Positions 15,150 through 22,806 of a stretch of DNA of 40,327 bases are shown one piece after another; position 1 is the stretch's first letter, and each line of letters starts with the position of its first letter. The stretch lies in assembly GCA_031265355.1 (NCBI GenBank), contig JAISCT010000068.1, positions 1 through 40,327 of the forward strand, in the 5' to 3' direction. The position numbers and the translations under genes are program-made. The stretch comes from Oscillospiraceae bacterium. Its GTDB lineage: Bacteria > Bacillota > Clostridia > Oscillospirales > UBA929. The notes under the pieces are model-generated. The model ran no database searches. It saw nothing but the letters and a program-made list of their open reading frames with translations, and had not been told where the DNA came from.

Positions 15150-16484
15150 ATGAAAGAAACTGCCGTCACATTTGATTTCGAAAAGCTCACCACTTTGCTG
15201 TACAGCATGGATTCTCTCAACTATTCCGGCAAGGTGCATATGATCACCGGACTCACGGTGGAGTCGGCCGGGCCGTCTGTCAAAATCGGCGAAATGTGTC
15301 GGATTTACACGCTGCGGGGAGATAAGAGCATCCAAGCCGAAGTGGTGGGCTTCAAAGACAAACGGATCTTGCTCATGCCCTACGGCGATCTGGCGGGCGT
15401 AGGGCCCGGCTCGCGCGTCGTTTCGACGAACCGGACGCTGCGCGTGCCGGTGGGCATGGACTTTCGCGGCCGGGTGCTGGACGGTCTCGGCGCGCCGATC
15501 GACGGCGGACCGCCGGTGTGCGCGAGCGAATACTACCCCGTGGAGAACGCCCCGCCAAACCCGCTCTCGCGGCCCCGCATCCACGAGATCCTGCCGCTCG
15601 GCGTGCGCGCCGTCGACGGTCTGCTCACCTGCGGGCGCGGTCAGCGCATCGGCATCTTTGCGGGGTCCGGTGTGGGGAAATCCACGCTGCTCGGCATGAT
15701 CGCCCGGAATGCGCGCTCGGACGTCAACGTCATCACCTTGATCGGCGAACGCGGTCGGGAGGTCAACGACTTCCTTCAAAAGGACCTGAAGGCGGAAGGC
15801 CTGGCCCGCTCCGTCATCGTCGTGGCCTCCTCCGACCAGCCGGCCCTGGTGCGGTCCAAATCCGCGATGGTGGGCACGAGCATCGCGGAATACTACCGGG
15901 ACCGCGGACTCAACGTCCTGCTGATGATGGACTCTCTGACAAGATATGCAATGGCGCAGCGGGAGATCGGCATGGCCGTCGGAGAACCGCCGGTGTCCCG
16001 GGGCTACACGCCGTCCGTCTACACCGTCATGCCCAAGCTGCTGGAGCGCGCGGGCAATTCCGAAAAAGGTTCCATTACGGCGCTGTACACCGTGCTGGTC
16101 GAGGGCGACGACCTCAACGAGCCGATCACCGATACGGCGCGCGGCATTTTGGACGGACACATCGTGCTCTCGCGGGACCTGGCCAATCGGAACCACTACC
16201 CGGCCATCGACGTGCTGGCGAGCGTCTCGCGCCTGATGCCAGACATTGTCACAACGGAACACCGCCAGGCCGCCGGGCGTATGAAGCGGCTGATGGCCGT
16301 CTACAAAGACGCCGAGGATCTGATCAACATCGGGGCTTACAAGGCGGGATCCAACGCCGAAATCGACGAGGCTTTCCGTCTGCATGGCGCGATAGAGGCG
16401 ATCTTATGCCAGGAGGTCGACGAGAGCTGCGCCTTTGAGGACACGGTGGCCCGCCTGGCGGCGCTGGAGGAAAAAAACGGATGA
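15150..16484 (+). CDS. fliI: Flagellar export ATPase FliI
   Basis: 444 residues. ATG 15150 follows GGAGGGAGGGG; longer in-frame extensions lack ribosome sites. It powers type III export of flagellar subunits as a hexamer on the cytoplasmic side of the basal body. It resembles the F1 beta subunit: Walker A GSGVGKST (about residues 173-180), the GERGREV motif, Walker B with LLMMDSLTRYAMAQREIG, and a PPVSRGYTPSVYTVMPKLLERAG segment typical of FliI. Stop and start overlap with fliJ. It is the first gene of the long flagellar run; fliF, fliG and fliH, its usual upstream neighbours, are absent here. Confidence 0.96.
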   Translation: MKETAVTFDFEKLTTLLYSMDSLNYSGKVHMITGLTVESAGPSVKIGEMCRIYTLRGDKSIQAEVVGFKDKRILLMPYGDLAGVGPGSRVVSTNRTLRVPVGMDFRGRVLDGLGAPIDGGPPVCASEYYPVENAPPNPLSRPRIHEILPLGVRAVDGLLTCGRGQRIGIFAGSGVGKSTLLGMIARNARSDVNVITLIGERGREVNDFLQKDLKAEGLARSVIVVASSDQPALVRSKSAMVGTSIAEYYRDRGLNVLLMMDSLTRYAMAQREIGMAVGEPPVSRGYTPSVYTVMPKLLERAGNSEKGSITALYTVLVEGDDLNEPITDTARGILDGHIVLSRDLANRNHYPAIDVLASVSRLMPDIVTTEHRQAAGRMKRLMAVYKDAEDLINIGAYKAGSNAEIDEAFRLHGAIEAILCQEVDESCAFEDTVARLAALEEKNG

Positions 16485-16939
16485 AAAAATTTGTGTTTAC
16501 CATGCAGTCACTGCTTGGCGTGAAGACAGCGCTGGAAAAACAGGTTCGGGCCGAGCTGGCCGAGGCGCGGCGGCGCGTGGAGCGTTTCCGGCGGGAACTG
16601 CTGGAAAAACAGGAGGTGCTTGTACGGCTGCGGGCGGAGGCGGAGCGCAAGGCGCGGCGCGGCATCAGCGTGCGGGAACTGCGCCTGCAAAACATCGGAT
16701 TCAACACGCTCTTTGAATCCCTTGCGCGGCAGAGCCGCAAAGTGGAGGCGGCCGAGGAGGAAGCCGGGCGCGTACAGCGGCGGCTGGTAGACACGATGCA
16801 GGAAAGGAAAATATTGGAAAAATTGAGAGAGAAGCAGTGGAACGCCTACCAAGAGGAGATACGCCGGGAGGAGGCCCTGCTGATCGACGATTTCTTGTCC
16901 AACCAGTTAAATGAGGGTGGAGGTGCGGCACGTGGCTGA
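16481..16939 (+). CDS. fliJ: Flagellar export chaperone FliJ
   Basis: 152 residues, start overlapping the fliI stop (ATGA). It is almost entirely a charged coiled coil (ALEKQVRAELAEARRRVERF onward) with the typical FliJ opening MKKFVFTMQSLLGVK. FliJ acts with FliI and FlhA as the stalk of the export ATPase and as an escort for export chaperones. Its end overlaps the start of the MotE-like gene by eight bases, indicating translational coupling. Identification relies on position, length and the N-terminal motif, since coiled coils are weakly conserved. Confidence 0.88.
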   Translation: MKKFVFTMQSLLGVKTALEKQVRAELAEARRRVERFRRELLEKQEVLVRLRAEAERKARRGISVRELRLQNIGFNTLFESLARQSRKVEAAEEEAGRVQRRLVDTMQERKILEKLREKQWNAYQEEIRREEALLIDDFLSNQLNEGGGAARG

Positions 16940-17615
16940 GCAGGCGGCGCGGGTGAGAAACGAGCGGCCGGAGGACGACGAGGTTCTGGTGGACCAAAAG
17001 AAAGGCAAACGGGGCCGGCCGGAGAAGGTGCTGGTGCGGGACAAGCGAAAAAAGAAACGGGAGAAAAAAGCGAAAAAGCCGCCGTCCACACTGAAAAGTC
17101 TGCTGGTGGCGTTGACGGCGGTGATATTGCTGTTCGGCGCGGCCGGGGCGCTCGTTTTTTTCGACATATTTGGCGCGAAGCGGATCCTGGCTGACACGCT
17201 GGATCTCCCCCAAGCGGCGGCGGACGTTCGCGAGGAGCGGCTGCGGGCGTGGGAGACGGAGCTGCAAAACGACGCGATGACGCTCAAAAACGAGCGGGAC
17301 GCGCTGGATATGAAAGAAAAGGAGGTCTCCGGCCGCGAGAGCGAAGCGGAGGCCAAAACGTCGGAACTGGATGGGAAGATCGCCGAGTATGAGGAGATGC
17401 GCGCTCAACTGAGCGAGGAAAACACCGATATTAATGACGTGATCAAAGTGCTGGAGAGCATGAGCGCCGAAACGGCGGCCCCGGCGCTGCTGGCCATGAC
17501 GGACAGACCGTCCATGCTGCGTGTGTTCACCGGGTTGAAGACGGCCACCCAATCGGCGCTGTTGGAGACCATGACGGCCGAGGAAGCCGCCTATATCTTG
17601 GAACACTTGCACTGA
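16932..17615 (+). CDS. MotE/YlxF-family flagellar protein (MgtE-N-like C-terminus)
   Basis: 227 residues from GTG 16932, selected because GGAGGT lies eight bases upstream; an ATG at 16911 is also in frame. It has a very basic cytoplasmic start (KRGRPEKVLVRDKRKKKREK), one transmembrane helix (LLVALTAVILLFGAAGALVFF), a coiled coil (about residues 95-165), and a C-terminal domain with VIKVLESMSAETAAPALLAM that resembles the MgtE N-terminal and FliG-like helical repeat. In Bacillus the equivalent ylxF sits between fliJ and fliK, as here. Related MotE proteins are periplasmic chaperones that help assemble the stator; the function in this organism is inferred. Confidence 0.8.
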   Translation: MAEQAARVRNERPEDDEVLVDQKKGKRGRPEKVLVRDKRKKKREKKAKKPPSTLKSLLVALTAVILLFGAAGALVFFDIFGAKRILADTLDLPQAAADVREERLRAWETELQNDAMTLKNERDALDMKEKEVSGRESEAEAKTSELDGKIAEYEEMRAQLSEENTDINDVIKVLESMSAETAAPALLAMTDRPSMLRVFTGLKTATQSALLETMTAEEAAYILEHLH

Positions 17616-17693
17616 GCGATGTCGTCGAGCGCCGTGCGCGCTGTCGTAGGGCCCAAAGGGCGTACAATCGAGGGTACAGTCGGCGCAATCGAT

Positions 17694-17723
17694 AGATTTC
17701 AACAAAACAGATTTCAACAAAAT
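17694..17723 (+). repeat. Two tandem copies of a 15-base unit
   Basis: AGATTTCAACAAAAC followed by AGATTTCAACAAAAT lie in the 153-base gap before fliK, an AT-rich patch in GC-rich surroundings. Confidence 0.7.
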
Positions 17724-17768
17724 GTAGAAATACAACCGTGCTGGAGGGGCGCGTAAGGAGGAAACCGT

Positions 17769-19220
17769 ATGAACGATCTGCTGCCTGTGGAGGCTCTGGG
17801 ATTCTCCCCCGCAGCGGCGCCACCCGCGGGCGTCCGAGGCGGGGCCCCGGACGGACTGTCGTTTGCCGCTGTGGTCGAGGCTGAGACCAATCGAGCCCAA
17901 GATGAGGAAAAACAGTCCTCCCCCGATATCTTACAAGAGACGGCCGCCGCGCAGGCGGCTTGGCTGGCGTTCCTGTCGGCGTTGCTCCCGGAAGCCGCCG
18001 TGACGCCGGAAACCGAGGCGTCCGCAGTCTCCCCGGCTGCGTATGCCGCCGAGGCGTCCGCGCCGCGGCCGGCGCCGGCGCACGGGGACTGGGGACGCGC
18101 TGTGCACCTGTTGGACCGGGTTGTGTCCGCGGTGACCGTGGCCGACGAGCAGACGCCGGCGGTGCTGGCGGGCATCCCGTCCCTGCTGGAGGCGACGGCG
18201 GCCGGCCTGTCGGCCGCGCCCGAGATAGCCCCAAAGACCGGACCCGAGACCGCCGCGACGGCGGACCGGGAGACGCCCGCCGTCGCGGCGGCGCTGGCGG
18301 CGCTGTCTGACCCGGCGGCGGAGTCCGAGCGGGATGGGACGCTCCTGCTGGGTCTGCGCGCGCGGTTGCTCCGGCTGGCGCGCGTCGGCGTCCCCCCGGC
18401 GGACATACAGGAACAGCGAACCGCCGAGGTTCCTTCGGCGGAGATGACCGCGCTGGGCGGCGCGGCGGCGGACGAACCGGTCCCGCCGCCGGCGACTGCG
18501 GCGGTGTCTGCGCCGGCGGCCGTCCTGACACCGGAGCCGACGTCAAGTTCGGCGGATGCGCCGGCTCCGACGGTCGTGCCGGCCGCCGCTTGGTCGGCCT
18601 CCGAGGCGGCGCGTCCGGAGGACGGCGCCGCGGCCGGTCCGCCGAAACAGGCGGAGGCGCCCCGGGCGGCTGAAACGCCGGCCGCCGTGGTTCCCTATGT
18701 GTCCGCGGCGCCGGTCGCAGAAGCACCCGTGACGCTGCCCGCCGGCGCGGGGCCGGAAGAAGCGGCGCAGGCGGTGCGGCGGCTCGTGGCGTCGGCCGTC
18801 CTGCACGAGGGGGCGGCGCCGGAGATACGGCTGCGGCTCCAACCGGAATTTTTGGGCCGCGTCAACATCGTTCTCACCGCCACCGCGGAGGGCATGGCGA
18901 TTCGAATCCGAGCCGAAAACGAGGCGGTGCGCGGCCTGTTGGCCGCCCACGCGGCCGAGTGGCAGGCGGAACTGAGGAGTCAGGGCGTCCCCATGCGCTC
19001 CCTCGACGTCACCGGCGGGACGCTTGCCTGGGACATGACCGGCGGCGACGCTCAGCGGACAGGAGCGGACACCCGGCAAGGGCGCCGCCGGGAGGAAGAC
19101 GGCCGACCGGACGGCGCACGCGTCGTCCCGCTCGCCCGCTTTCGCGCCGCGCGCGGGGCGCCGGCCTACGAGGCCCCGCCGTCCGCGGAGGACGGCGCCG
19201 GCGTGGATCTACGCGCTTGA
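17769..19220 (+). CDS. fliK: Flagellar hook-length control protein FliK
   Basis: 483 residues from ATG 17769 after TAAGGAGG. The first ~310 residues are low-complexity, rich in Ala, Pro, Glu and Thr, as expected for the exported ruler part. The conserved C-terminal domain (about 330-430) contains EIRLRLQPEFLGRVNIVL and IRIRAENEAVRGLLAAHAAEW, the core that switches the export gate from hook to filament by contacting FlhB. It is followed by flgD and flgE, the hook cap and hook, as in other Gram-positive operons. The tail after ~430 is charged and disordered. Confidence 0.93.
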   Translation: MNDLLPVEALGFSPAAAPPAGVRGGAPDGLSFAAVVEAETNRAQDEEKQSSPDILQETAAAQAAWLAFLSALLPEAAVTPETEASAVSPAAYAAEASAPRPAPAHGDWGRAVHLLDRVVSAVTVADEQTPAVLAGIPSLLEATAAGLSAAPEIAPKTGPETAATADRETPAVAAALAALSDPAAESERDGTLLLGLRARLLRLARVGVPPADIQEQRTAEVPSAEMTALGGAAADEPVPPPATAAVSAPAAVLTPEPTSSSADAPAPTVVPAAAWSASEAARPEDGAAAGPPKQAEAPRAAETPAAVVPYVSAAPVAEAPVTLPAGAGPEEAAQAVRRLVASAVLHEGAAPEIRLRLQPEFLGRVNIVLTATAEGMAIRIRAENEAVRGLLAAHAAEWQAELRSQGVPMRSLDVTGGTLAWDMTGGDAQRTGADTRQGRRREEDGRPDGARVVPLARFRAARGAPAYEAPPSAEDGAGVDLRA

Positions 19221-19315
19221 GGGCGCCGGCCCTCGAAGCCGCGCCCGAAACCTGAGATGTGCTGAAATATACGAAATTGTAGTCTGTGAACATAAACCGA
19301 AAAAGGGGTGTCGAT

Positions 19316-19924
19316 ATGCCGGATGCCGTGAGCACCGTCGACAACGCGCGATACAAGTACACCGAACAGACCCGCGTGGCCACCAACCAACTTGGCAAAG
19401 ATGAATTTTTGAAACTGCTCATAGCGCAGCTCCAGAACCAGGACCCGCTCTCGCCCCAGGACAACACGGAGATGATCGCCCAGATGGCGCAGTTTTCCAC
19501 GCTGGAGGCCATGACCAACCTGTCCTCCTCCTTCCTGCAGAACCAGGCTTACAGCATGATCGGCAAGGGGATCCTCGGTCGGATCGTGGACACGGACTCC
19601 GGCATCGTGCAGGAGATCGCTGGGCTGGTGGACTCCGCCGGCATCAAGGACGGCAAGCCTTACGTCATGGTGGGCGAGGCGCAGGTGTGGGCGGAGAACG
19701 TCTCTCAGGTCTTCGACGGCGCCGTGCTGGCCGGGGACGCCGGCGGCCTTCTCGCGGCCTCCGCCCTAGTCGGCCGTCACGTCGGGGCCGAGATCGTGGG
19801 GGCCGACGGGGCCCGGCAAACGGTCGAGGGTCTCGCGGAGCGCCTCTTTGTGCGGGACGGCAGATTCTTGCTCCAAGTGGAAGGGCAGGAAATCGGCCTC
19901 GCCCAGATCACAGAAGTCTATTGA
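19316..19924 (+). CDS. flgD: Flagellar hook capping protein FlgD
   Basis: 202 residues. ATG 19316 is chosen because of the AAAAGGGG site; a GTG 30 bases upstream lacks one. The diagnostic N-terminal motif is present (GKDEFLKLLIAQLQNQDPLS, then NTEMIAQMAQFSTLEAM), followed by LGRIVDTDSG and a short beta-rich tail. It scaffolds polymerisation of the hook and is later replaced by hook-associated proteins. It sits between fliK and flgE in the canonical order. Confidence 0.95.
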   Translation: MPDAVSTVDNARYKYTEQTRVATNQLGKDEFLKLLIAQLQNQDPLSPQDNTEMIAQMAQFSTLEAMTNLSSSFLQNQAYSMIGKGILGRIVDTDSGIVQEIAGLVDSAGIKDGKPYVMVGEAQVWAENVSQVFDGAVLAGDAGGLLAASALVGRHVGAEIVGADGARQTVEGLAERLFVRDGRFLLQVEGQEIGLAQITEVY

Positions 19925-20015
19925 CGAATCCGGCCGCGGGGCCTCAAGTCCTCCGGCGGAACAAACGATATACAGATGAGCTCGGCGCGCGGCGCCGGGC
20001 GGAAAGGGCGACAAT

Positions 20016-20927
20016 ATGCTTAGATCTATGTTTTCCGGCGTGTCCGGGCTGCGCAACCATCAGATTAAAATGGACGTCATCGGCAACAACATCGCGAATG
20101 TCAATACGGTGGGTTACAAGATGAGCCGCACCACCTTCCAAGAGATGTACAGCCAGACGCTGCGCTCCGCCTCCGCCGCCACAGGCACGGCGGGCGGTAC
20201 GAACCCGCAGCAGGTGGGGTTGGGCGTCAGCACCGCCGCCATCGACGTCGTGCACGAGGGCGGCGCCATGCAGAGTACCGACCGCGCCCTGGACTTTGCC
20301 GTCTCGGGCGACGGTTTCTTCATCGTACAGCAGGGCGACAGCCGCTATTATACCCGCGCCGGGAACCTCTACCTCGACGACGACGGCTTCCTTGTCACCG
20401 CCAACGGCTTGTTTGTGCAGGGTGTGTGCCTGCTGCCTACCGCCGACATCCCGACGGGCGTGGACCGCAGCCAGATGGAGATCATGACCCAGACGACGCT
20501 GGATGGAATCGCGGAGAACACGCTGGCCGCCAGTGGGGACACAAACCTCGGGCGCATCCTCATTCCGGAGGGGAAGTTCACGAGCTTCGCCGTCGACAAG
20601 CGGGGGCTCATCACGGGCATCGACAGCAACGACAATCTTGTGCCCATCGGCCAGATTTTGACGGCCACCTTTGTGAACCCGCCGGGGCTTACGCGGCTCG
20701 GCAACAATCTGTACGAGAAGTCCAACAACTCCGGCACACCGCAGATCCACCGCCCCTCCGCCGGCGGCGCGGGCGAGATCATCTCCGGCAGCCTCGAGAT
20801 GTCCAACGTGGATCTCTCCCGCGAGTTTACCGATATGATCATCACCCAGCGCGGCTTTCAGGCCAATTCCCGTGTGATCACCGTCTCCGACACCCTTCTT
20901 GAGGAGCTCATTAATCTGAAACGCTAA
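20016..20927 (+). CDS. flgE: Flagellar hook protein FlgE (short, FlgG-like)
   Basis: 303 residues starting at ATG 20016 after GGAAAGGG. The N-terminal rod signature (SGVSGLRNHQIKMDVIGNNI, ANVNTVGYK) and C-terminal helix (EFTDMIITQRGFQANSRVIT) are those of hook and rod proteins. The body has DFAVSGDGFFIV and YYTRAGNLYLDDDGFLVT. Position after flgD marks it as the hook protein, but its length is near FlgG and shorter than the ~400 residues of many FlgE. It is the external universal joint between motor and filament. It contains a single cysteine (C138). A hairpin repeat follows the stop. Confidence 0.88.
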   Translation: MLRSMFSGVSGLRNHQIKMDVIGNNIANVNTVGYKMSRTTFQEMYSQTLRSASAATGTAGGTNPQQVGLGVSTAAIDVVHEGGAMQSTDRALDFAVSGDGFFIVQQGDSRYYTRAGNLYLDDDGFLVTANGLFVQGVCLLPTADIPTGVDRSQMEIMTQTTLDGIAENTLAASGDTNLGRILIPEGKFTSFAVDKRGLITGIDSNDNLVPIGQILTATFVNPPGLTRLGNNLYEKSNNSGTPQIHRPSAGGAGEIISGSLEMSNVDLSREFTDMIITQRGFQANSRVITVSDTLLEELINLKR

Positions 20928-20930
20928 TTT

Positions 20931-20960
20931 GTTGCCGCTTCGCGGCAACAAGGTACTAAA
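20931..20960. repeat. Half copy of the two-hairpin repeat
   Basis: GTTGCCGC-TTC-GCGGCAAC (20931-20949) followed by AAGGTACTAA matches the second hairpin and tail of the elements at 7835 and 21683; the first hairpin is missing. Confidence 0.75.
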
Positions 20961-20999
20961 ACGCTGGTAAGGGGCCTCGCCCTCCCGGAGGTGAATCCT

Positions 21000-21218
21000 G
21001 TGATCTGTCTGACCCGGCTGAGCGGGAAGGAATTTTACTTAAATCCTCATCTCGTCGAGTTCATGGAAGAAACCCCAAACACGGTGATCACGCTGACCAC
21101 CGGCAAGAAGATCGTGGTGGAAGAACCGGCGGAGACGGTGCTCGCGGAGATCATCGTCTACCGCAGACAGATTTTTTCAGCGCTGCCCGAGGTGCGGATA
21201 CCCGAGGGAGAGCGTTGA
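21000..21218 (+). CDS. flbD: Flagellar protein FlbD
   Basis: 72 residues. GTG 21000 is chosen over GTG 20991 because CGGAGGTG lies at the proper distance. The sequence (MICLTRLSGKEFYLNPHLVE, then TVITLTTGKKIVVEE and IIVYRRQIF) matches the small FlbD family found between flgE and motA or fliL in Gram-positive and spirochaete operons. In Bacillus the homologue SwrD raises motor torque through the stators. motA and motB, often next, are missing; fliL follows directly. Confidence 0.9.
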   Translation: MICLTRLSGKEFYLNPHLVEFMEETPNTVITLTTGKKIVVEEPAETVLAEIIVYRRQIFSALPEVRIPEGER

Positions 21219-21273
21219 CGCGCAGTGTCCGCCGCGGGTGAACGACAAAACGGGACTTGGGGGAGAGATCGAC

Positions 21274-21681
21274 ATGAAAAAGCTGGTCGCGTGGGTGCTC
21301 CTGGCCGCCGGATTGCTGGCGGTCATGGGGGTTCTTGCGGGGTGCCAAAAAAACGACGCCGACGAAGAAGAGGAAAAAGAAGAGATCTTCGTATATGACG
21401 CCGGCGAATTTACGACAAATGTCCAGGGAGACAGGGGTGTTGTTTTGCGCAGCGCGCTCAAGGTCGACGTCGCCAAAGAGACGCTCTTGGCGACACTGGA
21501 GGAACGCGGTTACGTGGCGCAAAACGCCATCGTGTACCAGCTTCGGCAGCTCACTGAAGAGACGGTGAAGCAGCAAGACATTCAGATCACGCTGGGGGAA
21601 TCCATTCGGGGCGCCCTGAACGAAGCGTTTGAAACCGAGGCGTTCAAAGGCGTATACTTCTCTCAGTTTGTCTACAACTGA
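21274..21681 (+). CDS. fliL: Flagellar basal body-associated protein FliL, with lipobox
   Basis: 135 residues. ATG 21274 follows GGGGGAGAG. FliL rings surround the stator and raise torque. The C-terminal half has the family core (FTTNVQGDRGVVLRSALKV and the LREAF-like end ALNEAFETEAFKGVYFSQF). The membrane segment (about residues 4-23) ends in L-A-G-C24 followed by QKN, a good lipoprotein lipobox, so the protein may be cleaved and lipid-anchored rather than held by a transmembrane helix as usual. An acidic linker (DADEEEEKEEIF) follows. A two-hairpin repeat begins one base after the stop. Confidence 0.88.
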   Translation: MKKLVAWVLLAAGLLAVMGVLAGCQKNDADEEEEKEEIFVYDAGEFTTNVQGDRGVVLRSALKVDVAKETLLATLEERGYVAQNAIVYQLRQLTEETVKQQDIQITLGESIRGALNEAFETEAFKGVYFSQFVYN

Positions 21682-21682
21682 C

Positions 21683-21752
21683 GTGGGTTGCACCTGCAAC
21701 CCACAACCCAAATTCTTGTTTTTGTTGCCGCTTCGCGGCAACAAGGCACTAA
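21683..21752. repeat. Two-hairpin dispersed repeat, copy 2
   Basis: GTGGGTTGCA-CC-TGCAACCCAC (21683-21704), a spacer with CCCAAATTCTTG and a T tract, then GTTGCCGC-TTC-GCGGCAAC (21724-21742) and AAGGCACTAA. It is nearly identical to 7835-7904 and fills most of the fliL-fliM gap. Confidence 0.8.
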
Positions 21753-21801
21753 CGCCGCGTAAGGACGCGGATACAGGCGTGTGGGAAAAGGGGGTGGGCT
21801 C

Positions 21802-22806
21802 TTGGCGGAAGTCCTGTCTCAGAACGAAATCGATGCCTTGTTGAGCGCCATCAACTCCGGAGAGATGGACATGGAGGCGACGCTGGACGAGGGGCCGGAG
21901 CTCAAGGTAAAACCATACGATTTTCGAACGGCGGGTCGATTTTCCAAAGAGCAGATCCGCACGCTCACACTCATTTACGAAAATTTTGCCCGGTTGTTTA
22001 CCACCTATCTGTCCGGCACGCTCCGGGCCATCTGTCAGGTGGACATCCTGGGTGTGGAGGAGCTCAAATTTCAGGAATTCATGAACGGCCTGCCAGATCC
22101 CGTCATCTTGTCGATCCTGTCCATGCAGCCGCTCGACGGGCCGGCACTGCTGGAGATCTCGCCGGATGTGGCCTACGCGCTCATCAACCGACTGCTGGGC
22201 GGCAGCGGCGGCGGCGCCCGTGTGGAGGGGCCCTGGAATTTTACCGAGATCGAGATAGTGCTGCTTGAGCGCGTCGTACGGCAGTTCATCCGTCTCTTCG
22301 GCGAAGCGTGGGAGAAGGTGATCGCCGTCGAGGTGTCGCTGGACCGCATCGAGACGAGCGCGCAGTTCGCCCAGATAGCGGCGCTGGGCGAGACGGTGGC
22401 CGTCATCACACTGAATGTGCGGATCGGCGAGAGTGAGGGCCTTATCAACATCTGTCTGCCGTATCTGGCGTTGGAGCCGATCGCAAAGCAGCTCAACACA
22501 AAGCTGCTATTTCAGATTGACACCGAACGCCGCGTACTCACGCCGATGGGCAGCGACATCCAGCGGCGCATCGCGCGTACGCGCCTGCCCGTCACAGCGG
22601 CTTTCAATACGACGTCCGCCAACATGCGGGACATTTTGAATCTCCAAGAGGGGGACGTCATCCGGCTGGATCACAAGGTGGGGGAGGTTCTCACCGTCAG
22701 GATAGGGCATCTGGCCAAGTTTCAGGCCGCCATGGGTGTCCGAGACCGCAGGTACGCCGTGATGATCTCCGGAGTCATTCGAGAGGAGGAGTTGGACCGT
22801 GAGTAA
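21802..22806 (+). CDS. fliM: Flagellar motor switch protein FliM
   Basis: 334 residues. TTG 21802 is the best start: GGGGTGGG lies a few bases upstream and the protein then opens MAEVLSQNEIDALLSA, the conserved CheY-P-binding peptide of FliM. A longer GTG start at 21781 is possible. The middle CheC-like domain (about 45-225) carries LLGGSGGGARVEGPWNFTEI. The C-terminal SpoA domain binds FliN/FliY. It forms the cytoplasmic C-ring that sets rotation direction. It overlaps fliY by eight bases. Confidence 0.95.
   Translation: MAEVLSQNEIDALLSAINSGEMDMEATLDEGPELKVKPYDFRTAGRFSKEQIRTLTLIYENFARLFTTYLSGTLRAICQVDILGVEELKFQEFMNGLPDPVILSILSMQPLDGPALLEISPDVAYALINRLLGGSGGGARVEGPWNFTEIEIVLLERVVRQFIRLFGEAWEKVIAVEVSLDRIETSAQFAQIAALGETVAVITLNVRIGESEGLINICLPYLALEPIAKQLNTKLLFQIDTERRVLTPMGSDIQRRIARTRLPVTAAFNTTSANMRDILNLQEGDVIRLDHKVGEVLTVRIGHLAKFQAAMGVRDRRYAVMISGVIREEELDRE

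Noticed and set aside
14985..16385. 466-residue minus-strand frame
   Set aside because: Antisense shadow of fliI, His/Arg/Asp-rich and without any domain.
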